From: Streptomyces odontomachi
Lineage (GTDB): Bacteria; Actinomycetota; Actinomycetes; Streptomycetales; Streptomycetaceae
Length of the DNA: 64,000 bases
Assembly (NCBI RefSeq): GCF_024435355.1
Contig: NZ_JAMJWG010000015.1
Location: forward strand, 124,001-188,000
Direction: 5' to 3'
The notes below the pieces were generated by a model. That model saw only the letters and a program-made list of their open reading frames with translations, was not told where the DNA came from and ran no database searches. Shown piece by piece: positions 25,996 to 34,854 of the stretch. Position 1 is the first letter of the stretch; the number at the start of each line of letters is the position of its first letter. The translations under genes and the position numbers were made by a program.

Positions 25996-28703
25996 ACCGT
26001 CGGGGGCGCCGCGGCCGGATGGACCTCGGCCGCGGCGCGGCCCGGCGGCGCTGAGCCGCCCGGCGCCCCGGCACCGTTCACCCCGGCGCCCGGCCGCTCC
26101 GGTACCGGAAGCCGCTGCTTGCTGTCGGCCGTAGTCGACGGGAGTGCGCCGCCCGGCCCGTCGTCAGCCGTCTGGTCGCCGCCTGGTGCCTGGTGGTCCG
26201 GTGGGCGGTGCGGGTGCTGTTCGTCCTGGTGCGACCCCCCGTGGGGCCGCACCTTTCCGTCGTCGCCGGTAGGGAAGTCCTCAGGACGGGGGTAGGGCGC
26301 ACCGCCGGCACCCAGGCCGTCCGGTCCTTCGCCGGGTACGGGGCTGTCCGTGGCACCGCCGGTGTCGCCGGTGTCCGCCCCGGTCCCGTCGTCGGACGGT
26401 GAGTCACCCGGCGACGGGGTGGCGGACTCCTCCGCCTCCGGCTGGAGCTGCAACTCGAAGCTGCGGGCCGCCGGGCCGAGCGCCCTGCCGGTGTAGGCGG
26501 CCCAGATCCGCGCGGGGTAGTCACCGCCGTTCATGCGTTCCTCCCCGAGCGCCCCGTACAGCGAGGTGTGCGCGCCGGTGCGCGGGTTCTGGCCCATCAC
26601 GGCGACGACCGTGGCGAGATCGGGCGTGTAGCCGGCGAACCAGGCCGCCATGTCGTCCTCCGCCGTCCCCGTCTTGCCGGCCGCCGGCCGATCCACGACC
26701 TGCGCTTCGGTGCCGGTGCCGCCCTCCACCACGCCTTCGAGGACGGACGTGGTGGTGTCGGCGGCCTCCCGGCTCACCGCGTGCTGGGCCATCCGGCGCG
26801 GCAGCGACACGTTCCGGCCGTCCTTGGTGATCTTCTCCACCAGCGTGTACGGCAGGCGGATGCCGTGGTTGGCGAGGGTGGCGTACGCCTGGGCCATGTC
26901 GAGCGGGCTGGCGGTGGCGGTGCCGAGCGCGATGGCCGGGCCCTCGGGCATGTCACGGGTGTTCGCCGGCAGCCCGAGCGCGATCGCGGTCCCCTTCACC
27001 TTGGTCGGTCCGATGTCCACCGCCATCTGGGCGTAGACCGCGTTGACGGACTTGTCGGTGGCCTCGCTGACGTCGATGTCGCCGTAGGAGTGGTTGTCCT
27101 CGTTCTGCGGCGCGTACCGGGCTCCTGACCAGCCCACGACGGGGCGCCGGTCGCTGCCGTCGTACCTGGTGTTCGGACTGATGGGGTCGCCGGACTGGGT
27201 GACGGCGCCGTGCTGTACGGCCGCGGCGAACACGAAGGGCTTGAAGGCCGAGCCGACCTGGTAGTCGCGCCGGGTGGCGTTGTTCACGAACTGCTTCGTG
27301 TAGTCGACGCCCCCGTACATGGCGATGACCTTGCCGCTCGCCGGGTCGATCGCTGCGCCACCCGCGCGTACGTTGCGGTCCGCCGGGCGGGCCTTCGGGT
27401 CCAGGTGGGACAGCAACTCGCGGTCGACGGCGGCGACGAAGGCGTCCTGCTGGTGCTTGCGCAGGGTGGTGGTGATCCGGTAGCCGTGCGCGTGCCGGCC
27501 GATGATGTGGTTCTCCGTGAGGTACTGCTTCACGGCCTGCACCACGTAGCCGCGCTGCCCGGACAGGCCCGCCTGCGCCTTGGCGGGCCGCGGCGTGGGG
27601 AAGGTCATCCTGGCGCGCTCGGCGCGGCTGAGCCAGTGCTCCTTGACCATGCCGTCCAGGACGTAGTTCCAGCGGGCCATCGCCCGGGGCCGCATCTCGG
27701 GGTGTGCCACGACGTCGAAGGCGCTCGGCGCGTTCAGCAACGAGGCGAGGTAGGCGCCCTGAGCCGTGGTCAGGTCGGAGGCGTCGATGCCGTAGTACGC
27801 CTGCGCCGCGGCCTGGATGCCGTAGGTGCTCCGGCCGTAGTAACTGCTGTTCAGATAGCCCTGGAAGATGTCACGCTTGCTCTCCTCGCGGTCCAGCTTG
27901 ATCGCGATGAAGAACTCCTTCACCTTGCGGGTGACGGTCTGTTTCTGGTCCAGGTAGTAGTTCTTCACGTACTGCTGGGTGATGGTCGAGCCGGACTGCC
28001 GGCCCTTGCCGTTGACCGTGTTCCACAGGCCGCGGATCATCGCCATCGGGTCGACACCGGGTTCGGAGTAGTAGTCGCGGTCCTCGGCGGCCAGCACGGC
28101 GCGCTGCACGGACTTCGGGATGCGGGACAGGGAGGCGTTCTCGCGGTTGATGTCGCCGTCGCGGGCGAACTGGGTCCCGTCGGCGTAGAGGTAGACGTTG
28201 CTCTGCGCGGTCGCCGCCGCGTTGGCCGGAGGGATGGCGACGAGCAGGTATCCGGCGATGAACCCGCCGACGACCAGCAGGAGCAGCCCGCCGATGCTCC
28301 CGAACAGCATCCGCCAGGTGGGGACGAGCCGGCGCAGGCCGGTGCGTTTGGGGCGCTTGGCCTTCTTCCGCCGCGCCGCCGGCTCACCGGCCGCTCGGCC
28401 CACCGACCGGGCGGCCGACACCTCGGACGGCTGTTCCAGGGGCCGGTCCTGGCGGGACCCGCGGGTGGCGCCGAGTCGGGTCGCGCCACCGGGGCGCCCC
28501 GGGCCGCCGCGGGCGCCCGGCGCGCCACCAGGGCCCGGGCGCCGGCCGGGTGCGCCGGTACCGCCGGAACGACCGGCGGCCGAACCCCGGCGGCTGCCGC
28601 GGCCGCGCGGCCAGCCCCGGCCGCTCCTGCCGCCCCGTCCGGTGTGATCACCGCGTCCCCCATGCCCGGCTGCCCCGCCCCTGTGCTGCGGCTCGTCGTT
28701 CAT
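25986..28703 (-). CDS. Class A penicillin-binding protein (transglycosylase/transpeptidase)
   Basis: 905 residues from ATG 28703. A basic, Gly/Arg-rich cytoplasmic region of about 130 residues precedes one membrane anchor (LLLLVVGGFIAGYLLVAIP). The GT51 domain follows with AAEDRDYYSEPGVDPMAMIRG and SGSTITQQYVKNYYL. The transpeptidase domain has SxxK in SAFKPF, SxN in SVN, and KTGT in AGKTGTAEDD. A 120-residue Pro/Asp/Gly-rich tail ends it. It polymerises and cross-links peptidoglycan. The disordered N- and C-termini are typical of Streptomyces class A PBPs. Confidence 0.95.
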   Translation of the reverse strand: MNDEPQHRGGAAGHGGRGDHTGRGGRSGRGWPRGRGSRRGSAAGRSGGTGAPGRRPGPGGAPGARGGPGRPGGATRLGATRGSRQDRPLEQPSEVSAARSVGRAAGEPAARRKKAKRPKRTGLRRLVPTWRMLFGSIGGLLLLVVGGFIAGYLLVAIPPANAAATAQSNVYLYADGTQFARDGDINRENASLSRIPKSVQRAVLAAEDRDYYSEPGVDPMAMIRGLWNTVNGKGRQSGSTITQQYVKNYYLDQKQTVTRKVKEFFIAIKLDREESKRDIFQGYLNSSYYGRSTYGIQAAAQAYYGIDASDLTTAQGAYLASLLNAPSAFDVVAHPEMRPRAMARWNYVLDGMVKEHWLSRAERARMTFPTPRPAKAQAGLSGQRGYVVQAVKQYLTENHIIGRHAHGYRITTTLRKHQQDAFVAAVDRELLSHLDPKARPADRNVRAGGAAIDPASGKVIAMYGGVDYTKQFVNNATRRDYQVGSAFKPFVFAAAVQHGAVTQSGDPISPNTRYDGSDRRPVVGWSGARYAPQNEDNHSYGDIDVSEATDKSVNAVYAQMAVDIGPTKVKGTAIALGLPANTRDMPEGPAIALGTATASPLDMAQAYATLANHGIRLPYTLVEKITKDGRNVSLPRRMAQHAVSREAADTTTSVLEGVVEGGTGTEAQVVDRPAAGKTGTAEDDMAAWFAGYTPDLATVVAVMGQNPRTGAHTSLYGALGEERMNGGDYPARIWAAYTGRALGPAARSFELQLQPEAEESATPSPGDSPSDDGTGADTGDTGGATDSPVPGEGPDGLGAGGAPYPRPEDFPTGDDGKVRPHGGSHQDEQHPHRPPDHQAPGGDQTADDGPGGALPSTTADSKQRLPVPERPGAGVNGAGAPGGSAPPGRAAAEVHPAAAPPTVHR

Positions 28704-28967
28704 GTCTCGCGGAACTCCCGATTCCAGGCCCGCGCCGCCACCTCGCTGCGCCTGCCAGGCCGTTGCCTGTCCCTTATATGTCATATGTGATGCATGTGCC
28801 GTTTATAGCTACGTGCACACTGTCACATCTGAAGATCCGTGCCGGGAGCGTGGCGCGCGGACGGCCGGAAAATCTGTGGCGGGGCTGCGGAACGCCTCCT
28901 AAGCTCCTGCATTCGGCCCGAACGGGGGTCGGTGGCGGGGTCGAGGAGCATCGGAGGAGGCGCAGTC

Positions 28968-29777
28968 GTGCACAGGGGGCGGCTGTATGCGGCGGTCGCG
29001 GTGAACGGCTTCCGGCGTTACGCGACCTATCGGGTGGCCACCGCTGCGGGCGTGTTCACCAACTCGGTCTTCGGCTTGATCCTTGCGTACACCTACACGG
29101 CGCTCTGGCACGAGCGGCCCCACCTCGGCGGCTACGACCTGACGCAGGCCCTGACCTACGTCTGGCTCGGCCAGGCGATGCTCTCGGTGATGGCGGCGAT
29201 GGGCGGCGGCTTCGAGAACGAGCTGATCGCACGGATCCGCAACGGCGACATCGCCATCGACCTCTACCGGCCCGTCGACCTCCAGACCTGGTGGCTGGCG
29301 AGCGACGCGGGCCGGGCGGTCTTCCAGCTACTGGGCCGCGGGGTGGTGCCGATGGCCTTCGGGGCGCTCGTCTTCCACCTGTCGTTGCCCACCGACCCGA
29401 TGCGCTGGCTGGCGTTCCTGCTCGCCGTCGGGCTCGGCGTGCTCGTCAGCTTCGCCGTGCGCTACCTGGTCGCCATGTCGGCCTTCTGGCTGATGGACGG
29501 GGCGGGCGTGGCGCAGATCGCCGGCCTCGCCGGGCTGTTCTTCTCCGGAATGGTGCTGCCGCTGAACGTCTTCCCCGGCGCCCTGGGCGAACTCGCACGG
29601 GTCCTGCCCTGGTCGGCGTTGCTCCAGACCCCGGCGGACGTGTTCCTCGGCGAGCGGACCGGTACCGCGCTGCTCAGGACGTACCTCTTCGAGGGCGCCT
29701 GGGTCGTGGCCCTGCTCGCGCTCGGCCGGCTGCTCCAGTCGACGGCCACCCGGCGGGTGGTGGTGCAAGGTGGGTGA
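28968..29777 (+). CDS. ABC-2 type exporter permease (DUF990-like), first subunit
   Basis: 269 residues from GTG 28968 with GGAGGAGG 8 bases upstream. About six membrane helices: NSVFGLILAYTYTALW, YVWLGQAMLSVMAAMGGGF, VVPMAFGALVFHL, WLAFLLAVGLGVLVSFAVRYLVAMSAFW, LAGLFFSGMVLPLNVFPG and VVALLALGRLLQ. The order and the LARVLPWSALLQTPADVFLG segment match the ABC-2/DUF990 group. The next permease starts inside its stop region. Together with the ATPase they form one exporter of unknown substrate. Confidence 0.9.
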   Translation: MHRGRLYAAVAVNGFRRYATYRVATAAGVFTNSVFGLILAYTYTALWHERPHLGGYDLTQALTYVWLGQAMLSVMAAMGGGFENELIARIRNGDIAIDLYRPVDLQTWWLASDAGRAVFQLLGRGVVPMAFGALVFHLSLPTDPMRWLAFLLAVGLGVLVSFAVRYLVAMSAFWLMDGAGVAQIAGLAGLFFSGMVLPLNVFPGALGELARVLPWSALLQTPADVFLGERTGTALLRTYLFEGAWVVALLALGRLLQSTATRRVVVQGG

Positions 29778-30762
29778 GGAGGCGCCGGAGACGCGCCGGG
29801 AGAGCGACCAGTACGCCGGAGGCCACGGTGACGGCGGTGACAGTGCCCCCGGCGCGCCGCAGGAGCGTGGGGCTGCGGCGTCCGCGCCCCAGCAGCGTGC
29901 GGCGCAGGGGAGTGCGGCGCAGTGGCGTGAGGCGGACGACGATCGGCCGGCCGCCCGGGTCGCGCACGGCCTGCGCTGCTACCGGCTGATCGCCGCCATG
30001 TGGATCCGCTCCACCATGGCCTACCGGCTGTCGTTCGCGATGACCACCTTCGGCAACTTCGCCGTCACCGTGCTCGACTACGTGGCCATCCTGCTGATGT
30101 TCTCCCAGATCGACGTCCTGGGCGGCTACACGCTGCCCGAGGTGGCCCTGCTCTACGGCAGCGCGGGCACCGCGTTCGGCCTCGCCGACGTGCTGATCGG
30201 CTCGATGAACCGGCTGGGGGAACGGATCCGGGACGGCACGCTCGACACCCTGCTGGTGCGCCCCGTGCCGGTGCTCGCGCAGATCGCCGCCGACCGGTTC
30301 GCGCTGCGCCGCCTCGGCCGCGTCACCCAGGGCGTGCTGGTGCTCGGCTACGCCCTGGTCGCCGTCCCCGTCCACTGGACCTGGCTCAAGGTGCTGACGG
30401 TGCCGATGATGCTGCTCAGCGGCTGCGTCATCTTCCTCTCCGTGCTGGTGGCGGGCGCCGCCTTCCAGTTCGTCGCGCAGGACGCCACCGAGGTGGAGAA
30501 CTCCTTCACCTACGGCGGCAACGCGCTGTTGCAGTATCCGCCGACCGTGTTCGCCAAGGACCTGCTGCGCGGCGTCACCTTCATCGTGCCGCTCGCCTTC
30601 GTCAACTGGCTGCCCGCGCTCTACGTGCTGGGCCGCCCCTACCCGCTCGACCTGCCCCGCTGGCTGGCCGCCGCCCCGCCGCTGGTCGCCCTGGCCGGCT
30701 GCGTGCTGGCCGGCCTGGCGTGGCGGGCCGGGCTCCGCTCGTACCGCAGCACCGGGAGCTGA
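29770..30762 (+). CDS. ABC-2 type exporter permease (DUF990-like), second subunit
   Basis: 330 residues. The GTG at 29770 overlaps the previous gene by 8 bases, implying translational coupling. A polar, Ala/Gln-rich N-terminus of 65 residues precedes about six helices, including FAMTTFGNFAVTVLDYVAILLMF, GSAGTAFGLADVLIGSMNRLGERIRDGTLDTLL and VPLAFVNWLPALYVLG. The LxERIRxGTLDxLLVRP motif is shared with the first subunit (NELIARIRNGDIAIDLYRP) and marks the family. Possibly the true N-terminus is shorter. Confidence 0.9.
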   Translation: MGEEAPETRRESDQYAGGHGDGGDSAPGAPQERGAAASAPQQRAAQGSAAQWREADDDRPAARVAHGLRCYRLIAAMWIRSTMAYRLSFAMTTFGNFAVTVLDYVAILLMFSQIDVLGGYTLPEVALLYGSAGTAFGLADVLIGSMNRLGERIRDGTLDTLLVRPVPVLAQIAADRFALRRLGRVTQGVLVLGYALVAVPVHWTWLKVLTVPMMLLSGCVIFLSVLVAGAAFQFVAQDATEVENSFTYGGNALLQYPPTVFAKDLLRGVTFIVPLAFVNWLPALYVLGRPYPLDLPRWLAAAPPLVALAGCVLAGLAWRAGLRSYRSTGS

Positions 30763-30764
30763 CC

Positions 30765-31892
30765 GTGGACAGCGAACAGACCCTCACACCGGACCCGGCC
30801 GAACCGCGGCCGACGGTGGCCTCCGCCGCCCCCGCCGCCCCCGACGCCGCCGCGGCCCCGCGGCTCACGGCCCGCACCCTCGGCCGCGCGGACGCGGACG
30901 CCGCCGCCCCCGAACCGCTCATCGCCCTGGACGCCGTGGAGAAGGTCTTCGAGGTGCGCCGCAAGGCCGGGCGGCTACGGCGCGAGAAGCACCGGGTGCG
31001 GGCGGTGGACTCGCTGTCGTTCACCGTGCAACGCGGCGAGATGGTCGGCTACATCGGCCCGAACGGCGCCGGCAAGTCCACCACCATCAAGATGCTCACC
31101 GGCATCCTCACCCCGAGCGGTGGCCGGCTACGGGTGGCCGGTATCAACCCGGCGCGCGAGCGCACCCGTCTCGCGCGCCACATCGGCGTGGTCTTCGGGC
31201 AGCGCACCACCCTCTGGTGGGACCTGCCGCTCATCGACTCCTACCGCCTGATGCACCGCATGTACCGCATCCCCGACGCCCGCTACCGCGCCAACCTGGA
31301 GCGCTGCGTCGAACTGCTGGAACTCGCCGACCTGCTGGACGTACCGGTACGGCAGCTCTCGCTCGGCCAGCGGATGCGCGGCGACATCGCCGCCGCCCTG
31401 CTGCACGACCCCGAGGTGCTCTACCTGGACGAGCCCACCATCGGCCTGGACGTGATCTCCAAGGCCCGGGTGCGCGGCTTCCTGCGCGACCTCAACGCCG
31501 AGCAGGGCACGACCGTGCTGCTCACCACCCACGACCTGACCGACATCGAGCAGCTCTGCCAGCGCGTCATGGTCATCGACCACGGCCGGCTGATGTACGA
31601 CGGACCGCTGAGCGGGCTGCACGAGACCGGCGCGAGCGAACGGATCCTGGTGGTCGACCTGGAGCGCGAGCTGCCGCCCATCGACACCGAAGGCGCCGCG
31701 CGGGTGGTGCGCACCGAGGGGCCGCGCCAGTGGCTGGCGTTCCCCGCCGAACAGTCGGCAGCGCCGCTCGTGGCGCGGATCGCCGCCGCCTACCCCCTCG
31801 TTGACCTCTCCGTACGGGAACCGGACATCGAGGCCGTGATCGCGAAAATGTACGGCGGTCGGGCGGATGACATGGGCGGGGCGGGCGACTGA
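30765..31892 (+). CDS. ABC exporter ATP-binding protein
   Basis: 375 residues from GTG 30765, whose ribosome binding site (GGGAG) overlaps the upstream stop. A 60-residue Ala/Pro-rich lead precedes the ATPase. Walker A is GPNGAGKST, the Q-loop is GVVFGQRTTLWWDLP, the signature is LSLGQRMRGD, Walker B is VLYLDEPTIGLD, and the switch His is in LLTTHDLTD. The C-terminal 75 residues are an accessory domain. The TTLWWDLP Q-loop is characteristic of ATPases paired with DUF990 permeases. Confidence 0.94.
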   Translation: MDSEQTLTPDPAEPRPTVASAAPAAPDAAAAPRLTARTLGRADADAAAPEPLIALDAVEKVFEVRRKAGRLRREKHRVRAVDSLSFTVQRGEMVGYIGPNGAGKSTTIKMLTGILTPSGGRLRVAGINPARERTRLARHIGVVFGQRTTLWWDLPLIDSYRLMHRMYRIPDARYRANLERCVELLELADLLDVPVRQLSLGQRMRGDIAAALLHDPEVLYLDEPTIGLDVISKARVRGFLRDLNAEQGTTVLLTTHDLTDIEQLCQRVMVIDHGRLMYDGPLSGLHETGASERILVVDLERELPPIDTEGAARVVRTEGPRQWLAFPAEQSAAPLVARIAAAYPLVDLSVREPDIEAVIAKMYGGRADDMGGAGD

Positions 31893-31921
31893 CCGGTCCC
31901 GCACCTCGTAGGCTTGCCGGT

Positions 31922-32890
31922 ATGACGGATGCCGTTCCGCCCGGGGGAGCACCCGGGGAGATACCGCAGGGTTCCCCGGCAGCGAGCGAGGGCCACTCCG
32001 GCGCGTCGGGCCACGACCACCTGCGCGCCTCCGACGCCGACCGCGAGCGGGTCGCCGAGCGCCTCAGGGACGCCATGGCCGAGGGCCGTCTCGACATGGC
32101 GGAGTTCGAGGAGCGGCTGGACGCCGCCTACCGCGCCCGGACCTACGGCGAGCTGGTGCCGATCACCCGCGACCTGCCCGAGACGGGCGGCGCCGCGGCC
32201 GGTGCGACACCGGTGCCCCTGACCAAGCCCGCCGCCCCGGCCGGCAGCGAGGCCAACTGGCCCGCCCGCATCGGCGCGGCGCCCACCTCGTCCTGGGCGT
32301 TCGCGTTCTGGAGCGGCTTCCAGCGCAAGGGCCGGTGGACCATCTCGCGGCTCTTCTCCGCGTTCGCGATCTGGGGCGGCGGCGAGATCGACCTGCGGGA
32401 GGCCTCCTTCGAGGACCGCGAGGTCACCATCCGGTGCTTCGCGCTCATGGGCGGCATGCAGGTGACGGTGCCGCCGGAGCTGAACGTGCACATCTCCGGC
32501 ATCGGCATCCTCGGCGGCTTCGGCGCCCACCACGGCTTCGACGAGGTCGGCCACCCGGACGCGCCCGTGGTGCACATCACCGGCTTCGCGCTGCTCGGCG
32601 GCGTGGGCGTGGAGCGCAAGCTGGCCCGCGCCGAGAAGCAGCGCCTGAAGGAGGAACGCAGGCGCTTCAAGGAGGACCAGAAGCGTCTGAAGGGCGAGCG
32701 CCGCGCGGAACTCGACGACGACGACCGCTCCCAGCGGGAGCTGGAGGGCCGCCGAGAGGATCGCTGGGATCGTCGCGCGGATCGCTGGGAACGCCGGGCG
32801 GACCACTGGGGGCGGCGCGAGGCGCATCGGGAGCGGCGGCGTGATGCGCGGGCGCAGCGGCGGTTCGGGCACCGCCGCTGGGACGATTAG
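31922..32890 (+). CDS. DUF1707 protein with cell-wall-stress-like beta domain
   Basis: 322 residues. The DUF1707 motif is LRASDADRERVAERLRDAMAEGRLDMAEFEERLDAAYRARTYGEL (residues about 36-80). A middle beta-rich segment, GGGEIDLREASFEDREVTIRCFALMGGMQVTVPPELNVHISG, resembles the LiaF/DUF2154 C-terminal domain linked to envelope stress. The last 95 residues are a charged helix with repeated RWDRRADRWERRADHW units. DUF1707 is a short actinobacterial module thought to bind membranes or regulators. It lies 29 bases after the ABC ATPase, so it may belong to that operon. Confidence 0.88.
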   Translation: MTDAVPPGGAPGEIPQGSPAASEGHSGASGHDHLRASDADRERVAERLRDAMAEGRLDMAEFEERLDAAYRARTYGELVPITRDLPETGGAAAGATPVPLTKPAAPAGSEANWPARIGAAPTSSWAFAFWSGFQRKGRWTISRLFSAFAIWGGGEIDLREASFEDREVTIRCFALMGGMQVTVPPELNVHISGIGILGGFGAHHGFDEVGHPDAPVVHITGFALLGGVGVERKLARAEKQRLKEERRRFKEDQKRLKGERRAELDDDDRSQRELEGRREDRWDRRADRWERRADHWGRREAHRERRRDARAQRRFGHRRWDD

Positions 32891-32899
32891 GGGATTTCG

Positions 32900-33050
32900 G
32901 CCTGGCGGCCGGCCCCCTCTCCAGGGTGCCCCATTGGGGCGGTGGCGAACTGCTGGTTCGTTGTGGCTGGTCGCGCGGTTGCCCGCGCCCCTATCCGGCG
33001 CGGCTCCTGCGGAGCGCGCCCTTTGGCGGGCGCGGTTCCTCTGGCGGTAT
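32900..33050. repeat. Short, diverged intergenic repeat
   Basis: Carries GGTGCCCCATTGGGGCGGTGGC, TGGCTGGTCGCGCGGTTGCC and CGCGCCCCTATCCGGCGCGG, a degraded form of the gap repeats. It separates the convergent DUF1707 and SGNH hydrolase genes. Confidence 0.55.
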
Positions 33051-33056
33051 CCGACT

Positions 33057-34412
33057 TCAGAGCGTTGCCGACGCCGAACCCTTCAGGGTGCTGAGGTTGA
33101 AGACGTCGGCCATCTTGAAGTAGCCGGCGTCGCTGGGGTGCAGGTGGTCGCCGGAGTCGTACTGGGGGCGCAGCTTGCGCGGGTTGTACGGGTCGCGCAG
33201 GGCGCGGTCGAAGTCGACGAACGCGTCGAAGACGCGGCCCGTGCGGATCTGCTGGTTCACCGCCTCCCGGACCGATTCGAGCCGGTTGGTGTAGCCCAGG
33301 TGGCCGCCGAACGGCATCAGCGTGGCGCCGACCACGCGCAGCCCGTGCGCATGCGAGCGGCGGGTCAGCTCGCGCAGCCCTTCGACGATCCGGTCGGCGT
33401 TGGGACCCTGCGGGGAGTGCAGGACGTCGTTGACGCCGACCGCGACGACGACCGCCTTCACGCCGGTGCGGTCCAGCACGTCCCGCCGGAAGCGGGTGAG
33501 CGCGTTCAGGTTCGCGGGCGGGCGGCCGGTGCCGTCGGTGAGGATCCGGTTGCCGCTGATGCCCTCGTTGGCGACGCTGTAGCGGGGGGCGCCGTTCTCC
33601 TCGCGCAGCCGGGCGGCGAGGTGGTCGGTCCAGCGGTGGTTGGCGCCGGCCGTGGACGTGATGCCGTCGGTGAGCGAGTCGCCGAGCACCACCACCGTGC
33701 CGTCCGCTTCGTTGCTGAGCACGTCCAGCGCGGTCAGATAGCGCCAGGACTCGATGCGCTGCGTGTACGCGTAGGAGTTGGGGTCCTCGGTGTGGTCGCC
33801 GACGGCGGCGTAGGAGACCTGGCGGGCGTGCGCGTGGAAGGTGACCGCGCCGGACCCTCCGGACGAGTACGTGCTGATCAGCAGGTCCGACTCGGACGGT
33901 ATCCGCAGCGGCAGGGCGTCGCTCACTTCCTGTTGCCCGGCCGGTATCACCACGGACCGCCCCCCGTTGAAGGTGAGCTGGTGCAGCGTGCCGGGTGCCG
34001 TCGCGGGGCTGTTGGGCGCGGCGGCCAGGGCGAGCGTGGCGTGCGTGATGGTCAGCGGCTGCTGGCCGTACAGGTTCGACAGGGTGACTCGGGCGCCGGT
34101 GCCGCCGGCGGTGCAGTGCACCACGTTCCGTACCGTGCGGTTGGTCAGGCCGGTGAGCTCGGTGCCGGGCTCGGGCCCGGTGGGCGACGCGGACCAGGAC
34201 GTGACCCAGGTGCCCGCGGACGCGGGGGCCGCCGTGTTGTGGTGGGTGGGGTGCGGTTCCGCCATGGTGTTCCGTGCATTGTCTCCCGCGCCGGAGACGC
34301 CGTAATAGATGGCCGACGAGACCCCGACGACCACGGCGAGCACCGCGGCGAGCATCGCCCCGTTTCTCACCCGCGGCTCCCGCCCCGGTCTCCCGGCGTG
34401 ACGCTTGGTCAT
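33057..34412 (-). CDS. Exported SGNH/GDSL hydrolase
   Basis: 451 residues from ATG 34412. A basic start and the hydrophobic segment AMLAAVLAVVVGVSSAIYYGV act as a signal anchor or peptide. A beta domain of about 130 residues precedes the SGNH domain: block I VVLGDSLTDG (catalytic Ser), block II with Gly in SVANEGISGNRIL, block III GVNDVLHSP and block V DHLHPSDAGYF (Asp-His). Members cleave esters, often of polysaccharides or lipids. From memory, this architecture matches a common Streptomyces secreted esterase group. The substrate is unknown. Confidence 0.92.
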   Translation of the reverse strand: MTKRHAGRPGREPRVRNGAMLAAVLAVVVGVSSAIYYGVSGAGDNARNTMAEPHPTHHNTAAPASAGTWVTSWSASPTGPEPGTELTGLTNRTVRNVVHCTAGGTGARVTLSNLYGQQPLTITHATLALAAAPNSPATAPGTLHQLTFNGGRSVVIPAGQQEVSDALPLRIPSESDLLISTYSSGGSGAVTFHAHARQVSYAAVGDHTEDPNSYAYTQRIESWRYLTALDVLSNEADGTVVVLGDSLTDGITSTAGANHRWTDHLAARLREENGAPRYSVANEGISGNRILTDGTGRPPANLNALTRFRRDVLDRTGVKAVVVAVGVNDVLHSPQGPNADRIVEGLRELTRRSHAHGLRVVGATLMPFGGHLGYTNRLESVREAVNQQIRTGRVFDAFVDFDRALRDPYNPRKLRPQYDSGDHLHPSDAGYFKMADVFNLSTLKGSASATL

Positions 34413-34854
34413 GCGGCGTGTGTCTCCTCGGACAAGGGGAGCCCGAGGCTCCGGCTGTCGTGAGTCCCCATGATGCGGCATGGGGAGTCAAGGGGAACGG
34501 ACCGCCCCCGCCAAGAAGGACGACGAGAACTCGGCACGCGTTCCGTAAGTGTGACGACGACTAGGCCCGGTGGCACGTCGCGTGCGTCACATCAGGCGGC
34601 AGGCCCCCCGAAAGGGCGTCGGATGCGTCTTGAGGGGCGGGGGTAGGGCGGCGCAGGAGCGACCGTCCGACCGGGCGGCGCCGCTGGGCGGGTTCCGGGG
34701 AATCCCGGGTGGTCGGGTGGGGGATTGGGGGAACGCCGGGCGGGTGAATCGGGGGAGGGGGCACCTGGGGAAGGGACAATACGGTGAAGCCCGCGGGGGC
34801 CGAGTGAACTCGTGGGACGCGTGGGAGTAGTCGACGGGAGCGTAACGCGGGGAT
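34413..34854. other. G-run-rich intergenic region
   Basis: About 440 bases between the divergent SGNH hydrolase and DUF445 genes. From 34630 to 34800 the plus strand has many closely spaced GGG to GGGGG runs, which could form G-quadruplexes. I found no gene; the minus-strand frames are Pro/Arg-rich shadows. Confidence 0.55.
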
